Of a stretch of 64,000 nucleotides of DNA, positions 53,682 to 61,876 are shown piece by piece. Each line of letters begins with the position of its first letter. The stretch's first letter is position 1. Source of the DNA: Oscillospiraceae bacterium (GTDB lineage: Bacteria; Bacillota; Clostridia; Saccharofermentanales; Saccharofermentanaceae); the NCBI GenBank assembly GCA_902782125.1, contig CACZMA010000004.1:248001-312000 (forward strand), given 5' to 3'. Both the position numbers and the translations under genes were made by a program. Below the pieces are notes generated by a model. That model saw only the letters and a program-made list of their open reading frames with translations. It did no database searches and was not told the origin of the DNA.

Positions 53682-54892
53682 CAAGAACTGATAATACAAA
53701 AGGCTTTTGGACCTTAAGATATATTTTCCTGAACTCCACATATTTTGTGGCCTTCTGTACTATTCATGCCTGTGCGGCCGCATTCCTTCTTGCCAGAGGA
53801 TTTACAAACACCGAAGTAGGTGTTCTTCTGGCTGTCGCAAACATCGTATCGGCAGTATTCCAGCCCTTCATAGCGGGAATAATCGATAAGAAAGGTACTC
53901 TCACCAACAGAAGGTTCATCATGATATCCGTACTGGTAATACTTGCCGGTTCCGTTATCCTGCTCTTTGCCAGAGAAGCCAAGGTAGTCATTTTTATTGT
54001 CTTTGCTCTTATATATATGATCCAGTTTGCATATCAGCCTGTAATGACTGCTTTGTGTTTTGAATATCAGAAGACAGGCATCAAGATCAATTACGGACTG
54101 GCTAGAGGTCTCGGATCTGCCAGCTTTGCAGTTACGGCTGCGATCATAGGCGGCGTAATCGAAGAACGCGGCGTTGAGATCCTTCTCTGGGTGAATACAG
54201 TTACCATGGCGCTGTCATTCATTGTGGCTATGACATTCAGGAAGCCGGACACGGATGCGGAGGAAGCATCTTCAAGCAAGACCAAAGGCAAGGGTTTCAT
54301 TGCTTTTCTTAAGGCATACCCGGCTTTTGCATTGTTCCTTGTGGCGACAGTATTCTTCTTCTTTGCTCATAACATGATCAACGACTTCATGATCCAGATA
54401 ATCAGGCATCTCGGCGGAGGGGAGACCGAACTTGGCTATGCCAATTTCCTTCAGGCAATACTCGAACTGCCCGTTATGGCACTCATAGGGCTGGTCCTTA
54501 AGAAGATCTCTTCATCCAATCTTCTGATAGTATCCGGCTTTGCTTTTCTGATTAAGATAGCGATACTGATCTTTGCCACCAACATGGTCATGATGTATGT
54601 CAGCCAGTCATTCCAGCTGTTTGCTTATGCCGTATTCATTCCTGCAGCCGCATACTATGTCAGCAAGACCATGGATGAATCAGACCAGGTAAAGGGGCAG
54701 GCATATGTAACAAGTGCGATAACCGTAGGCGGCGTATTCTCGAATCTTATCAGCGGAATTGTTCTCGATAACCTGGGTATGACGCAGATGCTCATTATCG
54801 GTACCGTTGTTTGCGCCGCAGGAGCCGTTACTGCAACGATAGCAATGAAGAGATTAAAGCATAAGGCCGGTCCTTCTTTAGCCGCAGAATAG
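53678..54892 (+). CDS. MFS transporter, 12 spans
   Basis: A 404-residue major facilitator with 12 hydrophobic segments and a middle cytoplasmic loop (about 195-208, DTDAEEASSSKTKGKG). The first loop GIIDKKGTLTNRRFI matches the G-x-x-x-D-R motif region, and FGLARGLGSASFA-like text (INYGLARGLGSASFA) is typical of the LacY/nucleoside-H+ symporter-like MFS group. The substrate is unknown. Its start overlaps the hydE stop, so it may be co-expressed, and a GNAT gene follows after 8 nt. Confidence 0.85.
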   Translation: MTRTDNTKGFWTLRYIFLNSTYFVAFCTIHACAAAFLLARGFTNTEVGVLLAVANIVSAVFQPFIAGIIDKKGTLTNRRFIMISVLVILAGSVILLFAREAKVVIFIVFALIYMIQFAYQPVMTALCFEYQKTGIKINYGLARGLGSASFAVTAAIIGGVIEERGVEILLWVNTVTMALSFIVAMTFRKPDTDAEEASSSKTKGKGFIAFLKAYPAFALFLVATVFFFFAHNMINDFMIQIIRHLGGGETELGYANFLQAILELPVMALIGLVLKKISSSNLLIVSGFAFLIKIAILIFATNMVMMYVSQSFQLFAYAVFIPAAAYYVSKTMDESDQVKGQAYVTSAITVGGVFSNLISGIVLDNLGMTQMLIIGTVVCAAGAVTATIAMKRLKHKAGPSLAAE

Positions 54893-54900
54893 GTGATCGT

Positions 54901-55344
54901 ATGGAGATATTGAGAGCAACCGAAGAGTGGCAGCGTGCCGGCGCTTATTCCGTAAGGATTGAAGGAATGAACCGCCAGCATCACATATCTCTCAGGGAAG
55001 AGTTCGATGATCATGATCGTGACGGCACAAAATACATAGTATTGTTAGATGACGGATATCCTGTAGCTACTTCGAGATTCTATGAAGAATCCTCTGAGAC
55101 CGTGATCATCGGCAGAGTTGTAGTTCTTCCGGATTACAGAGGTCGCAGGCTGGGTGAACTCGTTGTCACTGAAGCCGAGAAATGGGCCTTTGAACTCGGA
55201 TATAAGAGGATCATAGTGGACAGCAGGCTTGAGGCCGTGGGTTTCTATGAGAAGCTCGGTTACACACGCTGCAACGACGAGATAATCAGGAGCGGTACTT
55301 TCGAGTGTATCCGTATGAAAAAGACGTCATTTGCAGATTTTTAA
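54901..55344 (+). CDS. GNAT family N-acetyltransferase
   Basis: A 147-residue single-domain acetyltransferase. The acetyl-CoA loop lies in VVLPDYRGRRLGELVV near 76-91 (R-x-x-G-x-G/L form) and the chain ends with YKRIIVDSRLEAVGFYEKLGYTRCND, motif B of GNATs. Substrate cannot be told. It is 8 nt after the MFS gene and precedes the T-box leader. Confidence 0.88.
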   Translation: MEILRATEEWQRAGAYSVRIEGMNRQHHISLREEFDDHDRDGTKYIVLLDDGYPVATSRFYEESSETVIIGRVVVLPDYRGRRLGELVVTEAEKWAFELGYKRIIVDSRLEAVGFYEKLGYTRCNDEIIRSGTFECIRMKKTSFADF

Positions 55345-55401
55345 AATTGGCTCTTGCCAAAAGTCATCTGTTTTGTTAAATTACTTATCAATTGAATACT
55401 T

Positions 55402-55680
55402 AAAAGCAGTAATCGGGGAATAGTACTTCCCATATGCGTCCTCTGACAGAGAGTTGCCGGCCGGTGCGAGGCAGCACAGGACAGATGTCAAGGAACTCGC
55501 CCCGTAGCTTTTCTTCCGAAAGAGGATCCGTCCTTGATTAAGAAGAAACGTAAGACCTACGTTACAAGGTCAGGATATCGGCCACCGGCCCGTATCTGCA
55601 GAGTGCGCCCCACGGGCGAAATAGAGTGGTACCGCGAATGACCCTTCGTCTCTATGCTGATAGAGCGACGGGTTTTTTTA
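55402..55680 (+). promoter_or_regulatory. T-box leader with leucine (CUC) specifier
   Basis: tRNA-sensing riboswitch. Stem I is closed by AAAAGC (55402-55407) with GCTTTT (55507-55512). It holds the AGTA loop-E-like motif (near 55422), AGAGAG bulge and GGTGCGA distal loop. The specifier CTC (55496-55498) sits in GGAACTCGCC, the same setting as in known Leu T-boxes. Further 3' are the T-box sequence TGGTACCGCG (55627-55636), whose TGGT pairs with a tRNA 3' end ACCA, and the terminator stem (55641-55674) with TTTTTTT. Uncharged tRNA-Leu(GAG) should permit read-through. It ends 40 nt before a TIM-barrel/AMP-ligase fusion gene. Confidence 0.93.
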
Positions 55681-55718
55681 TTGCTCAAAAATAGACAAAT
55701 GCGAAAGAGGTAACAAAA

Positions 55719-58244
55719 ATGCTTACATGTTTCTCGACACTGGCTTGTCCCGACTTCTCCTGGCAGGATATCTATTCCATGGCCAAGGACTTTGGTTTTA
55801 ACGGCATCGAGATAAGAGGTCTCGGTCAGGATATCTTCTCTGTTAAGGCTCCTCCGTTCACAGAAGCCAACCTTCCCAAGACCGTTGCAAAGCTCAAGGA
55901 GCTTAAGTTGACCATTCCCTGTCTATCTTCAGGCGAGCCTGTCAACAACCTTGAGACCAAGGATAAGGCTATTGCTGAGATCAGGGCATACATCGAGCTG
56001 GCAAATAAGCTCGGAACCTCTTTCATCCGTGTTCTCGGTGACCGTAATCCCGCTCCCGAGAAGGAGATAGATGACAACGTAGTTATCAGCATCATGAAGG
56101 AACTTGTTCCTTATGCAGAGGAGATGAATGTAACCCTGCTTATCGAGACCAACGGTGTATACGCTGATACCAAAAGGCTTAAAAAGGTCCTGGACGCTAT
56201 CGGCAGCCGTAAAGCAGCAGCCCTATGGGATATGCATCATCCTTACCGCTTTATGGGCGAACAGCCTCAGGACACAGTCAACAACCTGGGCGAGTACATC
56301 AAGCATGTACATGTAAAAGACTCCGTTATGGAGAATGGAAAAGTATCGTACAAACTCATGGGATTGGGCGATATGCCTCTCAAAGAGATGTTTGACGCAC
56401 TCCAGTCGATCGATTATCTCGGTTATGTATCACTGGAATGGGTTTACAGATGGTCCAAGGACCTCGAATCTGCAGGCATCGTCATCCCGCAATTTGCGAA
56501 TTATATGGAAACGTACAGACCTAAGCAGAAGACAGAACTGCAGACAGATAACAGAGGTACAGGTTATTATCCCTGGCCCAAGGAGACCTTGATAGATCTC
56601 ACATTCCCGGATGTGCTCGACAGGATCTGCGAGCTCTTCCCGAATCAGTATGCATTCAGATACACAGAACTCGACTATACGAGAACATACCCTGAGTTCC
56701 GTGACGATGTAGATAACCTTGCAAGAGCATTCCTGGCCATGGGATGTAAGAAGGGCGACCACATTGCCATCTGGGCAACCAATGTTCCTCAGTGGTACCT
56801 GACATTCTGGGCAGCAACAAAGATCGGATGCGTACTCGTAACCGTCAATACGGCTTACAAGATCCACGAGATCGAGTACCTCTTAAGACAGTCCGATACA
56901 TGCACACTCGTCATGATCGACAAGTATAAGGATTCCGATTACATCCAGATCATCAACGAGATCTGCCCTGAGATGAAGGATTCCGAACCCGGTAAGCTCG
57001 AATCTGCAAGACTTCCCGTCCTGAAGAACGTAATCACCTGCGAGTCCAGGATCCCCGGTGCATTCCACTGGGATGACATGCCTGCTCTCGCTGAGAAAGT
57101 AAATGTCAGCGATGTAGAGAAGATCCGCCGCACCGTAGATAAGCACGATGTATGCAACATGCAGTACACATCAGGTACGACAGGTTTCCCTAAGGGCGTA
57201 ATGCTCACGCACTATAACGTCGTCAACAACGGTAAGGCTATCGGCGACTGCATGGATCTGTCCACATACGACAAGATGATGATCCAGGTACCGATGTTCC
57301 ACTGCTTCGGCATGGTACTCGCCATGACCGCATCTGTTACACACGGCGTTACGATGTCGCCCATTACGGCATTCTCACCTCGAAAGGGCTTAAACTGCAT
57401 CAACCAGGAGAAGATCACATGCTTCCACGGCGTTCCCACGATGTTTATCGCAATGCTCGGACACGAGAACTTCCCCAAGACTGACTTCTCACACATGAGA
57501 ACAGGTATCATGGCAGGTTCACCTTGCCCGATCAAGACGATGGAAGAGGTCATCGAGAAGATGCATATGCCTGAGATCGTAATCACATACGGCCAGACAG
57601 AAGCTTCGCCGGCAACTACGATGAGCAAGACATCTGATACTATCGAGCAGAGAGTCAATACCGTAGGACCTTCGATCTTCGGCGTTGAGACCAAGATCGT
57701 CGATCCTGAGACCGGTGAGGAGCTTCCTGACGGTGTGCCCGGTGAGTTCTGTGCCAGAGGCTACAACATCATGAAGGGCTACTACAAGATGCCTGAGGCT
57801 ACTGCTGCAGCTATCGATGAAGACGGCTGGCTCCATTCCGGAGACCTGGCTCTCAGAAGACCTGAGGACGGTTACTACAAGATCACGGGACGTATCAAGG
57901 ACATGATCATCAGAGGAGGAGAGAACATCTACCCGAAGGAGATAGAAGACTTCCTCTATACATATGATAAGATCGAAGATGTCCAGGTCATCGGAGTTCC
58001 TGATGCTGACTACGGCGAGGAGATCATGGCATGCGTCATCCTTAAGCCCGGTGAGACTGCGACAGAGGACGAGATCAAAGACTACGTCAGAGACCACATG
58101 GCAAAGCATAAGGTCCCGAGATATGTAGACTTCGTCGATTCCTTCCCGATGAATGCTGCAGGTAAGATCCTCAAGTACAAGATGAGGGAACAGGCAGTAG
58201 AGAGGCATAACCTCGGAGATGCCAACAAGATCGTAACAGCTTAA
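55719..58244 (+). CDS. Fusion of TIM-barrel sugar isomerase/epimerase-like domain and acyl-CoA synthetase
   Basis: One unbroken 841-residue frame. Residues 1-275 are an AP-endonuclease-2-type barrel (xylose isomerase-like) with likely metal ligands in LIETNGVY, LWDMHHPYR, HVHVKDS and VSLEWV. Residues about 285-841 are an AMP-forming ligase: YTSGTTGFPKGV (phosphate loop), YGQTEASPATT, HSGDLALRRPEDGYYKITGRIKD split around the hinge, and the C-terminal catalytic Lys in AAGKILKYK. It resembles fatty/branched acyl-CoA synthetases (FadD/LcfB group). The Leu T-box upstream suggests a tie to leucine, perhaps activation of isovalerate; substrate is unproved. Confidence 0.9.
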   Translation: MLTCFSTLACPDFSWQDIYSMAKDFGFNGIEIRGLGQDIFSVKAPPFTEANLPKTVAKLKELKLTIPCLSSGEPVNNLETKDKAIAEIRAYIELANKLGTSFIRVLGDRNPAPEKEIDDNVVISIMKELVPYAEEMNVTLLIETNGVYADTKRLKKVLDAIGSRKAAALWDMHHPYRFMGEQPQDTVNNLGEYIKHVHVKDSVMENGKVSYKLMGLGDMPLKEMFDALQSIDYLGYVSLEWVYRWSKDLESAGIVIPQFANYMETYRPKQKTELQTDNRGTGYYPWPKETLIDLTFPDVLDRICELFPNQYAFRYTELDYTRTYPEFRDDVDNLARAFLAMGCKKGDHIAIWATNVPQWYLTFWAATKIGCVLVTVNTAYKIHEIEYLLRQSDTCTLVMIDKYKDSDYIQIINEICPEMKDSEPGKLESARLPVLKNVITCESRIPGAFHWDDMPALAEKVNVSDVEKIRRTVDKHDVCNMQYTSGTTGFPKGVMLTHYNVVNNGKAIGDCMDLSTYDKMMIQVPMFHCFGMVLAMTASVTHGVTMSPITAFSPRKGLNCINQEKITCFHGVPTMFIAMLGHENFPKTDFSHMRTGIMAGSPCPIKTMEEVIEKMHMPEIVITYGQTEASPATTMSKTSDTIEQRVNTVGPSIFGVETKIVDPETGEELPDGVPGEFCARGYNIMKGYYKMPEATAAAIDEDGWLHSGDLALRRPEDGYYKITGRIKDMIIRGGENIYPKEIEDFLYTYDKIEDVQVIGVPDADYGEEIMACVILKPGETATEDEIKDYVRDHMAKHKVPRYVDFVDSFPMNAAGKILKYKMREQAVERHNLGDANKIVTA

Positions 58245-58267
58245 TATCTGATAAGCACAGTAAACAC

Positions 58268-58300
58268 AAAGGGTTCACTTCAATGTGAACCCTTTATTAT
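58268..58300 (+). terminator. Terminator of the fusion gene
   Basis: AAAGGGTTCAC (58268-58278) pairs with GTGAACCCTTT (58285-58295) around TTCAAT, then ATTATT. Confidence 0.82.
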
Positions 58301-58307
58301 TGCAAAA

Positions 58308-58331
58308 GAAAGCCTCTCCCGAAGGAGAGGC
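58308..58331 (-). terminator. Terminator of pckA
   Basis: On the minus strand GCCTCTCC and GGAGAGGC pair around a TTCG tetraloop and are followed by TTTCTTTT. It lies 30 nt beyond the pckA stop. Confidence 0.9.
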
Positions 58332-58360
58332 TGTTCAATTTACCGGTTAATGCCTGATTA

Positions 58361-59927
58361 TCAGAGCTTCGGACCAGCCTCAACAAGTGCCTTACCGGCT
58401 TCGTTTGTCTCGTACTTCTTGAAGTTCTTGATGAATCTGCCAGCGAGATCCTTTGCCTTAGCATCCCACTCAGCTGCATCAGCGTAAGTATCACGAGGAT
58501 CGAGGATCTCTGTGGATACGCCGGGGAGCTCTGTAGGTACTTCGAAATCGAAGTAAGGGATCTTCTTTGTAGGAGCGTTCTTGATGGAACCGTCAAGGAT
58601 TGCATCGATGATTCCACGTGTATCAGGGATAGAGATTCTCTTGCCTGTGCCGTTCCAACCTGTGTTAACGAGGTAAGCCTTAGCGCCGGACTTCTCCATC
58701 TTCTTAACGAGCTCTTCTGCATACTTTGTAGGGTGGAGCTCAAGGAATGCCTGACCGAAGCAAGCAGAGAATGTAGGTGTAGGCTCTGTGATTCCACGCT
58801 CTGTACCAGCAAGCTTAGCTGTGAAGCCTGAGAGGAAGTAGTACTTTGTCTGCTCAGGTGTGAGGATGGATACAGGAGGGAGAACGCCGAAAGCGTCTGC
58901 AGAAAGGAAGATTACGTTCTCTGCAGCCGGACCTGAAGAGACCTTGTTTACGTTCTTAGCGATCTTCTCGATGTGATCGATAGGATAGGAAACACGTGTG
59001 TTCTCTGTAACAGACTTATCAGCGAAGTCGATCTTGCCGTTTGCATCAACAGTTACGTTCTCGAGGAGAGCGTTTCTCTTGATTGCGTTGTAGATGTCAG
59101 GCTCATTCTCCTTGGAGAGGTTGATAACCTTTGCATAGCAGCCGCCCTCGAAGTTGAAGACGCCGTTGTCATCCCAGCCGTGCTCGTCATCACCGATGAG
59201 GAGTCTCTTAGGATCTGTGGAAAGTGTTGTCTTACCTGTACCGGAAAGACCGAAGAAGATTGCTGTGTGCTTACCTTCCATATCTGTGGTTCATCATAGA
59301 GAACATACCCTTCTTCATCTCTCCGCCGTACCATGTGTTGATGATAACCTGCTCACGGGATGTGATGTTGAATGCAGCGCATGTCTCAGAGTTGAGGCCG
59401 AGCTCTGCGAAGTTCTCAACCTTAGCCTTGGAAGCGTTGTAAACAACGAAGTCAGGCTCGAAAGAAGCAAGCTCTTCATCTGTAGGTACGATGAACATGT
59501 TCTTTACGAAGTGAGCCTGCCAAGCAACCTCAACGATGAAACGGATAGCCATTCTTGTATCCTTGTTAGCACCGCAGAATGCATCGACAACGAAAAGTCT
59601 CTTATTGGAGAGCTCCTTCTTAGCGATATCCTTAACAACTGCCCATGTCTCTTCTGTCATAGGGTGGTTGTCGTTCTTGTACTCATCGGATGTCCACCAA
59701 ACTGTATCCTTGGAGTTTGCATCCATAACGATGTACTTATCCTTAGGGGAACGGCCTGTGAAGATACCTGTCATAACGTTAACGGTATCAAGCTCAGTAA
59801 CCTGACCAACCTCATAACCTGTAAGACCGTCTTTTGTCTCTTCTTCAAAGAGAAGCTCATAAGAAGGGTTGTAGACGATCTCGGTTGTGCCGGTGATGCC
59901 ATACTTTGTTAAATCAATGTTTGCCAT
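58361..59927 (-). pseudogene. pckA: ATP-dependent PEP carboxykinase, broken by a small deletion and frameshift
   Basis: Should convert oxaloacetate and ATP to phosphoenolpyruvate. The N-terminal 218 codons (59927-59271) run well to [13 protein letters not shown], then frame is lost (HRYGR, stop). The rest (306 codons, 59281-58361) continues in another frame with [32 protein letters not shown] and FEGGCYAK. Against the family, about 15 residues (LPLKG...SMHCSA block), near 47 nt, are missing at about 59277; these include a metal-binding histidine. Both halves are otherwise clean, so this is either a recent knock-out or an assembly error. It has its own AGAGG site, -10 box and terminator. Confidence 0.88.
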
Positions 59928-59962
59928 ACTGGTTTACCTCTTTCCATAAAATTGACACATAG

Positions 59963-59968
59963 ATTATA
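59963..59968 (-). promoter_or_regulatory. -10 box of pckA
   Basis: TATAAT on the minus strand, 36 nt before the pckA start. No consensus -35 is seen at 17 bp. Confidence 0.45.
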
Positions 59969-60112
59969 ACCCGAATGATTGGAAAATTTATATGATATTT
60001 CAGTCATGAAATAAAAACCTTGTGGCAAATCTGCATTAAAGCCACATAAATAGCAAATGGGGCTCGATAATGATTTTCATTTTGAGTTATCAGAGGGTAA
60101 CTTCAATATAAA

Positions 60113-60197
60113 TGGTGGGGGCGGCGGGACTTGAACCCGCACGATTTAAGGTCGGCAGATTTTGAGTCTGCTGCGTCTGCCATTCCGCCACGCCCCC
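60113..60197 (-). tRNA. tRNA-Leu (CAA anticodon), CCA end encoded
   Basis: On the minus strand the acceptor GGGGGCG pairs with CGCCCCC, discriminator A, then genomic CCA (60113-60115). The stem GCAGA/TCTGC holds loop CTCAAAA with CAA for UUG codons, and the long variable arm marks a leucine tRNA. Confidence 0.96.
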
Positions 60198-60211
60198 ACA
60201 TAAGCAAGGTA

Positions 60212-60240
60212 ATTATATTAAAGCGAGTACCTGATGTCAA
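60212..60240 (-). promoter_or_regulatory. Promoter of tRNA-Leu(CAA)
   Basis: TTGACA (60240-60235) and TATAAT (60217-60212) on the minus strand, exactly 17 bp apart: full consensus. It lies back to back with the pyr operon promoter. Confidence 0.92.
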
Positions 60241-60264
60241 TTTGACCGTGAGTGCACTTTTACA

Positions 60265-60293
60265 TTGATTTTGAATTACATAAATACTAAAAT
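60265..60293 (+). promoter_or_regulatory. Promoter of the pyr operon
   Basis: TTGATT (60265-60270) and TAAAAT (60288-60293) are 17 bp apart; the predicted start is near 60300, about 10 nt before the PyrR-binding hairpin. Confidence 0.75.
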
Positions 60294-60309
60294 CATTAAA
60301 GTACTTTAA

Positions 60310-60327
60310 GCGGTCCGGCGAGTCCGC
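60310..60327 (+). promoter_or_regulatory. PyrR-binding RNA hairpin (pyr attenuator)
   Basis: Stem GCGG (60310-60313) with CCGC (60324-60327) encloses UCC-GGCGAG-U, matching the PyrR loop consensus (UCC-NGNGAG). PyrR with UMP would bind here and favour the downstream terminator. Confidence 0.78.
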
Positions 60328-60359
60328 AAGGCAGACAACATTACTTAGGATAATTGTAG

Positions 60360-60396
60360 CTCCTTGCGTCTCGAACTATAGACGGAAGGAGTTTTT
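60360..60396 (+). terminator. pyr attenuator terminator overlapping the pyrR ribosome binding site
   Basis: CTCCTTGCGTCT (60360-60371) pairs with AGACGGAAGGAG (60380-60391), one mismatch, loop 8 nt, then TTTTT just 2 nt before the pyrR ATG. The 3' arm contains AAGGAG, the ribosome binding site, so folding would stop transcription and also hide the start. Confidence 0.8.
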
Positions 60397-60398
60397 AT

Positions 60399-60947
60399 AT
60401 GGAACTTGTTCAAAGTCATGTCCTAATGGATGAAGCAGCCATCAACCGCGCTCTGATACGTATTTCCCACGAGATAGTCGAGCATAACGGCGGGCTGGAG
60501 AATGTTGCCGTGATTGGCATCCAGAAGAGAGGCGTGCCTCTTGCAACGCGCATACGCAACACACTTGAAGAGATCGAAGGTATCAAGGTGCCGATGGGTA
60601 TCCTTGACATTACCTTCTACCGAGACGACCTGTCCACGCTGAGCGCTCATCCGGTCGTTCACGGCACAGATATCCCGTTCAATGTAAATGATAAGAAGAT
60701 AATACTTATAGATGATGTTCTCTTTACCGGTCGTACGACGCGCGCTGCGATAGAGAACATTTTCGATATGGGGCGTCCGGAGAACATCCAGCTGGCGATA
60801 CTTGTCGACAGGGGACACCGTCAGCTCCCGTTCAGAGCGGATTATGTCGGCAAGAACATCCCGACGTCTCTGTCAGAACATATTGATGTAGAAGTAAAGG
60901 AAGTGGACGGCCAGGACCGCGTGCTGCTTCTGAAGGAGGCAAATTAA
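60399..60947 (+). CDS. pyrR: Bifunctional pyr RNA-binding regulator / uracil phosphoribosyltransferase
   Basis: Binds pyr leader RNA in response to UMP and also salvages uracil. The 182-residue protein has the PRPP loop KKIILIDDVLFTGRTTRAAIE near 96-116, GIQKRGVPLATRI near 42-54 and LVDRGHRQLPFRADYVGKNIPTS near 134-156, all hallmarks of PyrR. It is the first gene after the attenuator; pyrB overlaps its stop by one base. Confidence 0.96.
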   Translation: MELVQSHVLMDEAAINRALIRISHEIVEHNGGLENVAVIGIQKRGVPLATRIRNTLEEIEGIKVPMGILDITFYRDDLSTLSAHPVVHGTDIPFNVNDKKIILIDDVLFTGRTTRAAIENIFDMGRPENIQLAILVDRGHRQLPFRADYVGKNIPTSLSEHIDVEVKEVDGQDRVLLLKEAN

Positions 60948-61876
60948 TGGGACTTAAGAGCAAAGACCTGCTCGGCATGAAGCAGCTCACAGCCGAGGAG
61001 ATTATGGAGATCTTGGATACGGCCAAAACTATGAAGATGGTCATCACTTCCGGCAACAAGAAGACATCGCATCTTCAGGGCAAGTCGGTAGTTACTCTCT
61101 TCTACGAGAACAGCACAAGGACAAGGCTCTCATTTGAGCTCGCATCGAAATACATGGGCTCGGCATCAGCCAATATCACGACATCCGGAAGCTCCGTAAA
61201 CAAGGGCGAATCGCTCCTGGATACTGCAAGGACCATCGACATGATGGGCACGGACATCATAATCATGCGTCACTCGCAGTCCGGCGCTCCGCATTTTATC
61301 GCACCTCATCTCAAGGCTTCTGTCGTAAATGCGGGAGACGGCATGGATGAGCATCCGACACAGGCATTGCTCGACATGCTCACGATGTATGAGCGTTTCG
61401 ATACCTTCGAAGGCAAGAACATCGCCATCTGCGGTGATATCTATCACAGCCGCGTGGTAAGATCCAATGCGATCGGCCTGTCCAAGCTCGGTGCTCATGT
61501 AAGTGTATACGGACCCCGTACGATGATGCCTGTCGGCATTGAGAAGATGGGTGTAAGGGTAGCAACAAGCGTAGCTGACTGTGTCAAGGATGCGGATGCC
61601 GTTATGGGACTCAGAGTACAGCTCGAGCGTCAGCAGAAGTCACTGTTCCCCTCTGTAGCAGAATACGCCAACTTCTATGCGATCACACCAGAGATGCTGA
61701 AGCTTGCCAAGCCTGATGCTTTCCTTATGCACCCGGGCCCCTGCAACCACGGCGTCGAACTTCCCACAGCCGTCTATGACTGTGATCAGTCTGTTATCAA
61801 TGAACAGGTCACAAACGGAGTTGCGGTAAGAATGGCTGTTCTTTATCTGCTCATGGCAAGGAGGAATAATCTGTGA
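60947..61876 (+). CDS. pyrB: Aspartate carbamoyltransferase catalytic chain
   Basis: Second step of pyrimidine synthesis. The 309-residue protein shows the carbamoyl-phosphate loop YENSTRTRLSFELA near 52-65, the HPTQALLDM block near 136-144 and HPGPCNHGVE near 264-273. No pyrI regulatory chain follows, as usual in Gram-positive types. It overlaps pyrR and pyrC by 1 and 4 nt. Confidence 0.96.
   Translation: MGLKSKDLLGMKQLTAEEIMEILDTAKTMKMVITSGNKKTSHLQGKSVVTLFYENSTRTRLSFELASKYMGSASANITTSGSSVNKGESLLDTARTIDMMGTDIIIMRHSQSGAPHFIAPHLKASVVNAGDGMDEHPTQALLDMLTMYERFDTFEGKNIAICGDIYHSRVVRSNAIGLSKLGAHVSVYGPRTMMPVGIEKMGVRVATSVADCVKDADAVMGLRVQLERQQKSLFPSVAEYANFYAITPEMLKLAKPDAFLMHPGPCNHGVELPTAVYDCDQSVINEQVTNGVAVRMAVLYLLMARRNNL

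Noticed and set aside
55402..55680. T-box as evidence for a leucyl-tRNA synthetase gene
   Set aside because: No leuS follows; the next and only downstream frame is the barrel/AMP-ligase fusion.
59260..59300. Programmed frameshift or intron in pckA
   Set aside because: Conserved residues are physically missing, so no recoding or splicing would restore the protein; no intron or mobile-element ends are present.
59154..59912. 252-codon plus-strand frame opposite pckA
   Set aside because: Shadow over the broken pckA; translated text is without family features.
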